A program made the position numbers and the translations under genes. Shown here in pieces: positions 35,396 through 46,900 of a stretch of 64,000 nucleotides of DNA; the stretch's first letter is position 1; each line of letters opens with the position of its first letter. This stretch comes from Albifimbria verrucaria. Taxonomy: Eukaryota; Ascomycota; Sordariomycetes; Hypocreales; Stachybotryaceae. The notes under the pieces were generated by a model, which did no database searches, had not been told where the DNA came from, and saw nothing but the letters and a program-made list of their open reading frames with translations. The DNA lies in contig JAHREC010000062.1 in the NCBI GenBank assembly GCA_020081605.1, positions 806,001 to 870,000 on the forward strand, in the 5' to 3' direction.

Positions 35396-38300
35396 CGTCA
35401 GAATCACCCCTCGACTCCGAGGAGACGAACCCTAGGGTTTGCTAACCGAGTATTCTGAATAAGAATATGCTTCACGAAACGACACGATTTACCCGTTCAA
35501 AGACTCGTCAGCTCGGGGCCTCAAGACAACTAACAGAAATCGAGAGACATGTCCTTTATATAAGGCAGCCGAAAACTCTCCCACAATCCCTTCCCACCCT
35601 CCACCCTGCGGCCCGTCCCCATCTTTTCCCGAGCGCTCTTCCGCCCACGCCCCTCCACACAGGACCCGGTGGGATGGTTAAGGCCATCTCGGGTTGTGCG
35701 ACCACCCATCGAGGCTATTGATCTAGGGCCAGGCGTGGAGGAAAAGCCACGCGCGCTTCCCGGGCCCTCACCCCGGCTCTCTCGCACCAGCAGGGTGGAC
35801 GATCGCAATGGCCGGTCAAGGAGTGACTCGGCGGCAAAGTCTAGCGGTCTTACCAAAAGGCACGAACAACTCATCCCCTACAATACCAACTAGAGGTGGA
35901 ACGCCTGCGTGTTGCGTCAACACGTTTCACAAACGGACGACACTTGCTGGGTCCCTCTCCCCGCTTCCATTCTCCTCTGCTCCCCCAAGCTCCAGCCTAA
36001 GAGACAACGAAGGGAGGAGGGGGAGGAGTGATACGCCGCCACCGCCGGCAACGAAGGAGAAATACCCCTGAAAATGGGGTGATTTTTCCAAGGCTCGAGG
36101 GCACTAGACCTGCAGAGACCGTGGGAATGCCATACTTAGACGCTCGACCTATACCATTCGCGGGCAATATCTTTGCTTTTTCCATGGTGGGTGAGGAGGA
36201 AAAAGAAAGGCGTCAAGCAAGCCACCATGCGGCAAGTCTCAGCCCTTCACTACTGTGACTCTCTGTCCTTGTTGTCCCTCCTTTCTGCGCCTTCTTGCCG
36301 CTCTTGGGGACCTTCCTGCTTCGCGCTGGCTGTAGGGGCTTTCGTCGAGCGGAGAATACTTTTTGTCTGTACCGTGTGTCTCCCACTTGTGGAAGCCAAA
36401 CGCCGTTCTCAACGGCCCGCACGGCACGTGTGGTCTCAGACTCCGAGTTACGCCGTTATTTGATCCTACGCCGAGACCTTGTATGTAGGAATCACCGCGT
36501 CGTGAGGGTGAGTCCTGCGCTCTCCTGCCGGCGCCAAGGGCATCACCACCTAGTAGGGGCTCGCCGGAGATCCAGAACTTCGAGAAAGAAAAGAATGGCG
36601 GCCCTGGCGTAAGACGTAGTTCTTCTCCAGCGCCTACCGACGGCCCAGATCCGCGGCGGTGGCTCTCCCACAAGTGTGGATGACGAAAAAGCCATTCGGT
36701 GGCCGAAAACATCCACTTGGATCCCATCTCATCGTTGGCTCCAGACGCAGGGCTTGCTCGCTGCACAGATCGACGGAGGGGGCGCAATGCCCGATGACGG
36801 CCACCAGTGATCACGGTGATTCTGATACGCGAAACGACTGGGTTCTTGCATACCGCGGCTTGTCGGCTCTCGAGTCCACCTCCCCGACAGCACACATCCT
36901 TGACGTTGATCCAAACCCTCGTCCACTGGAACACAAAGGAAGGGCCTTCCGCGCCTCCACCGGTTAGGAAAAACAAGAGCGTCTCTTCTTACTTCTGCAC
37001 AGCTCAACGTTCTTTGGCTTGGCAGGGGCTCCGGGGTCTTTCGCTGCCCGCCACTATCCGCTCGTCTTGTCTCTCTTTTCTGCCCAAAACCGACGATCGT
37101 GGTTGGTCTGCGGCCCGAATGATCTGTTGCTTGCTTTTGTCTTGCTCGTGCTCTTGCCTTGACGGAAGAATGATGACAACGAGGGGGAGAGATATGTGCA
37201 CCCAGTCATCGGAGTGGATGGTCCGTCCAGTCACGTCCAGAGCTGAACGTTGGGCTGCAGAGACTGTGCCGACTGAGACAAGTTTTGAAAAACGCATTTT
37301 GCAACACGCGGTAAGCCGGAGGAAAAAGAGGCTGCCAGATCCTTCCATCACCATCTCGACTAGTCCTGGAGAAATGTCCGTAAAGCCGGAGAGAGGCTCG
37401 GGTCTAAGTACGTGTGAATGTATGTTTCTGGGAAACTTCAGGACACTCTCTGAGATTAGATTAGAGAATGTTTCGATAGGGCTTAACGAATGAATGACTA
37501 TGCTGTTCTGGAGCCACCTCCCTTTCTCACGTATGGAGCACATCAAACTGAGATGAACGGCGCCAAGTTCGCCCGTTGGTGGTTGGCTACGTGTGTCTAG
37601 GACATTCATTCCCTGTGCAGGAGGTCAACGGACGGCCACTAAAAGGACTTCTTCTCTCTGGGCCATCTGGGAGTAAGCTACAGCCCCCATATCCCTTGCT
37701 TTCTTGTCCACAGCAAGCAAGCCTACGCAAGTCTGCGGCTAGGAGAGCTTAGGAACGCAATGCGAAGAGAGAAAACAACTCTAGGGGATGTTCTATCCCC
37801 GGTACATATCTCATCTCTCCATTCATTCATTCGTTGGCTCTCGCTGTGCTGATTGTAAGGCATGGGTTAAAGTCCTCCCGCGGATGGCCCGCTATTAGTC
37901 GTAAGTCCTCGTTTGCTCAGATGGGCCTCAGTCCCTGCGACCTGCGCTGGGTTGGGTCTCAAGTGACCCGACATGCCTGGGACTAGCCAATAAATTCCGA
38001 CAACGTCAAGGCCAGGACGCAGGTAGGGTGCCAGGGGCTAGATGTTATACTTGTCACTTTGCATTCCCCGTTGTCCAGCTGGTTTCCTCTTTACATCATC
38101 TGGGGTTACGGACTTTGCAGGTCATCATATGCCTCACGATGATGGAACCTAGGTTTGAGCTGAGCGATGTGCCTATATTGATTGCTTATAGGGAAACGGC
38201 TCTATGGCAGCCATCACCGTCTGCAACTCAGAAATGAGATCTACCCGAATACTCGCACATTATCCACCAGTTCTCCCCAAGGGCTACCCTCGGTCTGCAT

Positions 38301-38403
38301 GGCAGTCACGAGAGTCAGCTTCGGGAGGTCCTCACGAGGGCGTCACCAAGCGGCAAGGAAGACCTCGGCTTGCTGTTAAGTTGTTCTCGAGGGCTTGGAG
38401 CAT
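35396..38403. other. 3 kb gene-poor region upstream of bHLH
   Basis: No gene recognised. Longish ORFs overlap on both strands (36239-36976 minus, 36807-37493 plus, 37004-37609 minus); none shows family motifs or convincing codon-level structure. Likely a long 5' regulatory/UTR region of the bHLH factor plus the 3' flank of the acidic protein gene. Confidence 0.4.
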
Positions 38404-39252
38404 TCACTCCTCGCCGCCGGCAGCGACAGCCTTGGGCTCGGCCGCGTCGGTTGCGACGGGAGCGTCAGTGCCCTTGACGGCGCCCTTGGCAGGCGCAGAG
38501 GCGTCAGCCGTCTCGTCAGCATCCTCGTCGGCGTCCTCTTCGGCATCTTCGGCATCGTCAGCATCTTCAGCGTCCTCCGCATCTTCTTCCTCCTCCTCGG
38601 CATCGCCATTGGGGCGTCCTCGTTGGAGGCATCGGCCGTCTTGCGCTTCTTCACAGGGGCTGGTTCTCTGCAACGGATGTTAGTGCCTGTTACAGCAAGA
38701 CAAGAGTGGTAGCACAATGCGATGGAGGCATCATTGCACCAAGGTGGGGAGCAGTGGGCAATGCGCCGGGGGCTGCTTGTCATTCACTTACCATCTGCAC
38801 CGTTCTCCTCGGCAGCATCGTCCTCACCCTCGGCCTCCTCGTCAAACTCCTCCTCTTCTTCTTCTTCCTCTTCATCTTCTTCCTCTTCATCTCCAGTGGA
38901 GACATACCTAAAGTCACTGGTGTCAGCACGTTTGGTCCTAGATACAACGCATGAGTGTGCACAAGGTGACCGCAACATCGCAAACACCCTTCCTTAAACA
39001 AGACAGTGGCAAATTGACCAAGAGGCTTGCGAGCACAACGGTCACGCGTGAGCATGTCGTCGCGCGATCAATGGGCGCCAGTCGCATCGCGGACGTGGCG
39101 ATTGCGACGGACCACCCAGGTTGGATCGAGAGGCAAAGACATGGTGTAAACACATAAAGGATCACGACTTACTCTTCTTCTTCCTCACCATCTTCCTCGT
39201 CAGGGAGGGAGACGAGCTCCTCCTCGTCCTGCTTTCTCTTGCGGGCAGACAT
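38404..39252 (-). CDS. Acidic low-complexity nuclear protein
   Basis: Exon 1 39252-39173 (MSARKRKQDEEELVSLPDEE), exon 2 38907-38792 (a run of Glu/Asp with GEDDAAEEN), exon 3 38665-38404. Intron ends are canonical (GTAAGT donors; the exon 3 acceptor is GCAGAG). After a basic nuclear-localisation-like PVKKRKTADAS the protein becomes a long Glu-Asp-Ala tract ending AAGGEE. The frame breaks at GGGG 38611-38614, one base short; adding it turns a basic Arg/Met tail into the acidic tract, which fits codon composition. About 155 residues in all. Composition resembles histone chaperones such as Chz1, but no defining motif is visible, so function is not assigned. Confidence 0.65.
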
Positions 39253-42200
39253 GGCGTGTGGTGTAAGTGGGCGAACTAGATGCGCCGGTTCTGCAATTGG
39301 GGCGGATTTCCCGGTGAAAATGGATCAAAATTGACCCAAGAAGTGATGGTAAATGGCTCAACAGGTAGGAACCAGATGGGAAAGGAAAAGAGAAAGATGG
39401 GAAGACGAGAGATAGATGGGAGGGAGAGAGAGGGAGAAGGGGTGGGAGTGGGAGGGAGGGCGAGCGAGCGGGCGAGCAGCAACGCAAAGCAACGCAGAGC
39501 AACGCAACGCGCGAAGCAACGAGGTGAGGGAAGCTAGGCTACGCAAAAGCTACTTTTGACGTACCGCCGACTCAGGTACCTTCTTGGGTCATCCTGCAAA
39601 GAAGGGAGACCTGGACAGGCCAATTAAACAAGGTATCTAAAGGTAGCCTCAGGTCCCGTAGAGTCAATTGCGACACGGGCATCGAGCCCAGAGCCCAGAG
39701 CCGGTCGCCAGAGGGGGACTTGGCCGGGAAGAGCAAGCCAGAAGTGTGAGCACGGGGAATGGGAGAGACGGGGACTGGAGCTCGAGCTGAGAGCTGGGGA
39801 GCTGGGGAGCTCCTCTTGGGCTTGGTGTTAGACGGCCCACGCCGACTCCTCTCCCTCTCCACTCCCTCCCTCTCTCTTCACTCTCTTCTCTCACACACGC
39901 CCATCCACCATGCGATCCACTAAGAGGAGCTTCACTCTCACCTGCTGCACTACCTGGGTAATACAAGGAGAGCCGGCTCCCGGTCGGATGATGGCGAGTA
40001 CTTGGCAAGTACCCAAACAGGATGTAGGGTTTCCCAAAAGATAGTGTAATACATTTTCTTTTTCTTAATCTTTACCCCGACACCACCAGCGTTGCCCTTG
40101 CTAGCCAGTTAAGAGCTGGCTGGCAGTGAGGTTGTTTGCTTGCTACTGTACTGTAGACAGACATCAAGGCCCCAAACAGCAGTGGAAGGGGAGGCTGGGA
40201 GAGGCCACGCACCAATGGACGCACTGTAATCGACACTCTGCCACACAGAAACAAACTGGAAGAGGAAGTAGAGGAGGCTTGTAGCGTCGAAAAAATGGGG
40301 AGGCTAGGAGCCACCCTTCTCGTGCTGTCCACCACCCCAGCCAGTGCTCCCTCCTCTCCTCCTCCTCCTCCCTCTTCCTGTTGCTACCACGGCACAGAAA
40401 CAGGCCGAGCAGCAAACAGACGGCAATTCTCCCCGGGCGTAGGCAGGTTGCGGAGCAGGCAGCTCTCCATTCCTGGCTTGCGGTGACAGTCCAAGTAGGT
40501 GGCACAATCACAAACACAAGCCCCTTCAGAAACCCTCCAGGATGAGGGCGCGGCGCAGCAAGTCCAACAGCCTGCCTGTCCCGGACAGGAGCAATGTATG
40601 GCCGAACGTGACCAGGTCCAAGCATCTCACCTCATCTGTGCAGAAGTTCTTCTGTCCTTCTCCCTCCCACTTTACCCTATAACAACCAACCCCCTTGATC
40701 ATCGAGCTGTAGCCTGTAGCCTGTAGGGCAGCCAAAGGGCGCTGTGCCAGAGACGTCAGCCTCAGGCCATCAGCATCCTTCCCTATGGATCGAGCTATGA
40801 TTAGCACCTCCAATCCCACGGACTCGATTGCCCAGTGACGAACAGGCTGGACAAGTTCCGGATGCGGGATAATAGAGAGACCGTGTGTGATACGGTGCGG
40901 GTCCAGGCCTGGCGTCATTGACTGGGCGTGATAGTCTCACACCTGTGTTTCCACCCTCAAGGTTTCGGTTCGCCTGTGCAGCTATAGGACACTCCTTTAA
41001 CGTCATGTTGTTTGCTTTTCCCAAAGTAAGAGAAACAAAAGGAAAAGCTGCTGTGACGCATCACGTGACGCTGACAGTCCCATTTGAGGTAATGCTTCTA
41101 AGTCGGTAATGAATGGGGTGTATTTTTGCCCATGTTTGTGATACTTTCACTCTATGGGTTGATTCTTTTCTCGTCATAGTGTTTTTCTGCAATTCTGTAT
41201 CACAAATGTTGAAACCTGAGGCAAAGAACCTGGTGTAACATCACGCATGTGCTCTCGGGGAGTAATAATCTGGCCAAGGTTGAAGCACCAAGTGCAGCGC
41301 ATCCCATTCCTAGCCGCCCTTGTTCAATTCGGTGCAGCATTACAGCAAAACTCTCTTATCAAAGATGAGAGATGTTCTCTTACTTTCTGAGTTGGCAAAA
41401 ACCACTCACATTGCGCAGCTACTTAGCCCGTAATCTCTGTAGTTCGCTCTCCAGGGTTGCGGTGGAGATGGTTCAAGAAGTGCTTATCACGCAGCTCACT
41501 CCAGGTGGTAATTTGATTCGTGCCTTCTATTTTTGGAACCACTCATAACTATACCCAAGTACGCCATGCATTTAGAGCACTGGTGGCCTCATTCGATTTA
41601 CAAGTAGACTCCATCGTGATCTGGCAAGGTTGAGAGGAGAAAGTGAGCATAGGGGCAGACTGTCTACTTAGAACCAGGGAATGGTAGCAGTTGAGGTGGC
41701 AATGAGTAGCAGAAAGAGACGATGTAGGTAAATAGAAATGCGTGTGGTCAGCAAGTAATGGAGGAAGAAGTTCAGAACGTAAATGTACAAGCGTACAGGG
41801 AATGTACGGTTTATCTCCCTTTACAACCCTAGACTTGGTGTTTTTGTACTATATATTAAACATCCATTAGATATTCCTTCGTGGTTGATTAATTGTTTAT
41901 TAATTATCTACTAGTTAACTATTCGATACTGGTTCTGTTTATTCGATATTTCTTCGATAACCACTTGATATTCAACAGTTATCCATTCCATGACAGGTTA
42001 ATTATTGTCAAGGATTATGTATATTCTTCTAGTCACAGTGTCCTTAAATCCATAATTTCTGCTATCTTAAGGTTGCTGCCTCCTGCTCCTAGCAACATCA
42101 ATGTGTCCTTCGGTCATCCACTTTATGGTTCATCTGCCCATCACACAATCGCAAACCCTTACTTGTCGACAAAGTCAAAATAAAATAATTACACCACAAC

Positions 42201-42871
42201 ATATAGAGTACTGGATGGGCTTAAAGAAATTGAGTTGCGTATGGGTTCAGTCATTCTGCGCGTTCATCACGTCTCAGTTGCAAGAGATCCCAACTACCCT
42301 AAAGGCATATAATTGTGGACATCCTATAACAAAATTTCGAAACAATTCGACGAAATCCATAAACAACCTGATACTTTAAGGTACAACCTTTGCGATGGGT
42401 AGTATATCGGACCGTATGATTTTCCCCTAGCCAAATTAAAATGTATAAGCCATAACCGCCGTACTACATTACGGGCCATCGGAAGATGTGCATAAGACTC
42501 AGAATGGCGCTGATGACTGCCAAATAAAGGGGCTGCAGAAATGATTGAGGTTTCTCTGAAATTTGCATTTATGAAGCCATCACATGGCTGATACACTATC
42601 AGATTAAAAGCTCGATGGCGCACCTTTTGGGGTTCTCCCTTTAGGTTGGTCAGTGGTTATCCTTATCCTCAAGGTTGTTGATCATATGACCCCAACTCTG
42701 AAGGAAGAGCGAAAGGTTAACCCATTGACTCTTCTTATAAAGTAGACAGTTTGCTCTCACCTTACTCTTTGTCTCTTATTTCTACCCACCAGTATCATCG
42801 CGTCTATCATTGAGTTATCCCTCTCGTGTCCTGACACCTTCTACCTCTTGACACAACTCACTCTCACGATC
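39253..42871. other. 3.6 kb gene-poor region
   Basis: Starts with G/A-rich purine tracts (39360-39475) and a run of AACGC-type pentamers at about 39480-39517. ORFs such as 40526-40918 (minus) have no recognisable product. From about 41,800 to 42,620 the sequence becomes AT-rich. No transposase, reverse transcriptase or terminal repeat seen. Confidence 0.4.
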
Positions 42872-43958
42872 ATGGATAATAGCTGCTCAGAAAAATCCTT
42901 TCTCAACTCTCTGAAACGGACCTTTAAGCGTGTTGGTCTATTGTCGACACCTCGACATGAAGCACAGAGTCATCTTCTTAACCTACCAAAAGAACTCATC
43001 ATCGAGATATTTGAGGTGTTGCCAAAGGAAAACAAAGTTCTGCTTTCACCATCATGCAGTGCCTTGCACGTTATATTCAACCATGTTTACGGTAAAACTA
43101 TCGGGTTGAATCGGGACCAGAGCTTCGAATTCCTTGCTAGATTAGCTTACGACCGGCCCAAGCAGTTCGTATGCGATGTCTGTGTCAAATTGCATCGCTT
43201 CTCGAAGAAAGATCATCCAAAGAAACCATGGCATACCACCTGTCCTCAAGGATGGAGAAACCTGCGTGACATCGAGGCAGAATTCGACCTAATCGGCTTC
43301 GACTATCGTCACATTCAGATGGCTTTAAAAAGCAATCGTCTAGACATCAATCGCTCATATGTCCGAAGGATTCTGCGGCCACAACCCTTTGTATTCAGGA
43401 ATCCAGGTTATCGCAACGGATGGGTCTTGCCCAAGATAGTGAACGATGAATTTCTCATTATGATTATTCGCCGCTACAAGGTCAAAAGAGGAGAAACAGC
43501 TAGTAAAGTCGTCGGCGCTAACAAAGTCTGCCATCACCAGTTCGCCGCAGTCAATGAAAGAGGAGAGCAGCCTAGGGAAGCAGAAATGCAAACTCGTGCA
43601 AATTCCTTGGGGCTCAATTGGGGTCGCCCTTCATAGAGACGTTGCTCGGGCTTTTCAAAAGGAAAATATGTGCACGGACATTCGAGGTAGTTGTTCTCTC
43701 TGCCTCACTGACTGGTCTGTGATGAGAGCACCAAACCGCCTTGTCACAACTAGTTGGATAAGTTGTGGTCCCGAATGTTCCCCTCTAGATCCAATATGGA
43801 GAGTTCACGTGAGAGCATCAGATCTGAAAGGCAAGACTGTAGGGATTGCTCATGAGCCTGGGAGTGTTCGAAGGTTATACAGGAAAGCCCCTGAGTTACA
43901 ATACATATATAGGAGACTAGAAACTTACTGGGCTGCTGACGAGGTGGCTGACGAGTAA
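42872..43958 (+). CDS. F-box-like protein, frame broken once
   Basis: Probable substrate receptor of an SCF ubiquitin ligase. After a short N-terminus (MDNSCSEKSFLNSLKRTFKR) the F-box begins at about residue 35 with LLNLPKELIIEIFEVLP. Downstream are two Cys pairs (CDVCVKLH, CSLCLTDW) that may bind metal. The first frame runs to 43636; the second, to 43958, begins to match at about 43556 (SMKEESSLGKQK), and its CSLCLTDW and ISCGPECSP segments have the same style as the upstream part. The join needs one base fewer or two more near 43555-43575. It sits in an AT-rich patch with no neighbours within 3.6 kb, typical of lineage-specific F-box copies in these fungi. Function not known. Confidence 0.7.
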
Positions 43959-46900
43959 CTCGGAGAGATTAGCCATGGTATGGAGGCGAATCCGAGTACC
44001 GAACGAACTTGGTATAGGAGTGCTGATGCAGTAAACTCCAATTCATCTCGCAGGGGTTCATACATCATGCTAGGTAGTGAATAGTAGCTGAGAGACGATG
44101 CTTAGCATATCAAACTAATCAGATAGTGTAAATTTGTAACCAAGAATAAAATGGATTTCAAGAAATAAAATGGAATATTGTAACTTTTTCGAGGGCACGT
44201 ATTCGTACAGTTCAATACTCTGTTACATACCTTACGTCCATGCAGGTTGGAGGTCATCTTGTGCTAGATACCTACAGTGGGATAGCAAAAGTTTCGCCTA
44301 CCTCGCAATTTTCATTCAGCCAAACCGCTTCTTGTATAAGAAGTTGTGATAAATATAAATTAATTTATTAACGCATTAGTATATTATTACAAGTTTATTA
44401 TATTTTTAGTCGTTTATTGTTAGGTATATGGTTGATTTTTTGCCGAGATGTCTGCGTTAGATATGCGGAATTTCTGCTTTCCCACTGTATCACAAAGGCC
44501 TGAAGTGTCTGGACCGACACCTCCTACCTCATGAATATAGACTTCGGGGACAAGACGCAGTGTGGGGATCTGTGTAAATAACACGTCCGAGTTGTTTACC
44601 TCTGCTCTGCCTCTTTTCCTCTGTTCCCTCCTGAGAGACACTCTCTCCCGCCACTTAATGATACCAATACGCATCTTAGGAACCCCATCATCTTCACTTT
44701 ACCTTTAAACCCTATTTCTCAGATAGATATATTTATAGGTATTGTTCTGTTCACAAATCGAGTGAATTCGTGTGAATTACCTCCCATCACTTTCAAGAGG
44801 ACATGTGAACCAGTACATGATACGTGACGCGTCACAACAGCCTCAAAACACGTTCCGTAATGATACACCAAAGCAGGAAAAAACTCTACAGCATCTCAAC
44901 ATGCACTCGTCTTATCCCCCGGTTCCGCAGCGCATGGCATCAAGCGGCCCATGCGCCGTAAGAGGGCTGTTTATAGCGGCCAACACACGTGGCCTACCCG
45001 AGAGCATTTGTGAGGTGGGATGAAGCCACCGGTAGGGGTATCTCAGAAATGAGGCGTCAATTGAGCCTCAACGAAGGCTTTGAAGAGGGCAAGACGACAG
45101 CGTTTCCCGGTAAAGAGGCTGGAGCTGATAACATGGATTTGATATTACGCACTGGGCCTTCCCAGCGAGCATAACCATGGCGCTGACTCGCAGGCAGTGC
45201 CGAGGTGATGGGCCGTCAGTAAGAAAAATGGAGTACAAGAAACAAGCGTAAGGCAAACCGCCTTACCATACCGAGACCCGCAGCATGAAACGAAATGACT
45301 TGGTTTGTCTTTACAAGTTTTTTTCCGACCGCCACAAACATTGTGATCATCATCGCAGGGGCCTCCAAAGGATGCATCCTCTGACCACGGGTGTCTGGTC
45401 TGATAGGTGCCCGTGCGTTTTGTGCATCACGCATTGTGCAACAGCTCGAGATCAGCCAACGTTTTCATACATGAGGATCAAATCAACCATTGTGCTATGA
45501 CGTTGGGCGTTTGGGTCAACGTCTGATACCATGGTGAGGAAAGGGAAGATTTACCAAGTGCTGTTAGTGCCTTGGCCCAGGGTTTGAATCACAGGTCTGT
45601 GTGAATCAGAGTCGGAGCTGGTCAAGCTTACTCTGCCCATGCTGGCACGTACAAGATGGCACCGAGACCGCAGTCGTGGAACCGAACACTTAGCCGACGA
45701 CTCGGATACCGTACTGTACGGGTATTCACCGTTGATGTACTTTGTGGACTGGATAAATCCATAAGCTCACCCAAGTAAACAAACAAGCAACTCCAACAAT
45801 AGACCTAACTCCTAAAACGGAATCAAGCCCCGGGAAGCCGTCATCGTCCCGGGGTGTGTTGTGGGAAATGAGATGCTTTCGGCCCCAGTCTAGCTTGAGC
45901 CGCTCAGACGGTGACGCTAGCAAGAGCGTTACTGAGCAAGGCGCGACCCCGATCCGGTATTTTGTTTGCATTGGACGCGTTCTCAAGAGAGGAGCGCGTT
46001 GTGTAGCTAAGCTTCGGTCAAGGATGGACGGGTAACAGGGCTGGCCTGTCCCGGAGTCCCGGAGGTGTTTGTTCAATCGTCGTGTGTTGATCTGTAGTAC
46101 TGTAGTACGCGGTTGTTAATCCACAATGTGCAAGGCATTGTCACGTAATGAGATCGTTGGTTAATGATTTGAAATCAATGTAGCCGTCTTCAAGTCTGCC
46201 CCGAGGCGGAGGCCATATTAGCGGACGATTTCCGTGTTTGCTGCAGAACTGCTTGTGATGGTTGGCACTTGCGTGATGACTCCTGCGAGTGATGCAGCGT
46301 CAATTTTTCCCATGAAGCTAGGTATATTACCCTGTTCGATTCTGCAGGGCGGCAAAGACAATCTCACTTCTCCACAAACTATCACTAGGATCAAATACGA
46401 TCAAGACAAATGGTCCTTTTTATTAGGGCACAGGATAAATGCCCGCCCTTTGCTTACATATGGCCGTCAACATGATGTCATGAAGTAAGAGATAGACATG
46501 AAGCGTATGGCATGTCGTCTCGATCTGGCTTGGCTAGCTTGGCTTGGATGGAGGTGGTGTGGACACGCTGTTTGTGTGTGAAGAACAGAAAGTGTGCACA
46601 AGTCGACGTCGTTTTGATGTAAAGAGTTCTGACAGGGTTCCCGCTGTATGCCCAGGAAATTGGCTCTGGAACCGATTTGCGCCCAACAGACGTTCTTCCA
46701 TGTGAGATCAGGGATTGCTGCAGGGGCAGAAGCATCCGCTAGCTCAGGAACCCGCTCCAGAAGAAGGGGACCCTTGTCGAGTGAAATGAGCTGGAGCCAA
46801 CCCCACAGTCTAAGCGTTGACCGTGGTGTGCCTCTTGCCAAAGTCATAGTCAGAGGCGCACGTTGACAGAAGGGCACCGTTTCCTGTCAAGCAGAATGAA

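Noticed and set aside
39360..39520. Transposon end or terminal repeat
   Set aside because: Only purine-rich low-complexity DNA and pentamers; no inverted partner or transposase found.
40526..40918. 130-codon minus ORF as a gene
   Set aside because: No motifs, no sensible splice partners and overlapping ORFs in other frames.
45570..45610. Possible tRNA B box (GGTTTGAATCACAGG)
   Set aside because: No matching A box or cloverleaf arms at the right distance.
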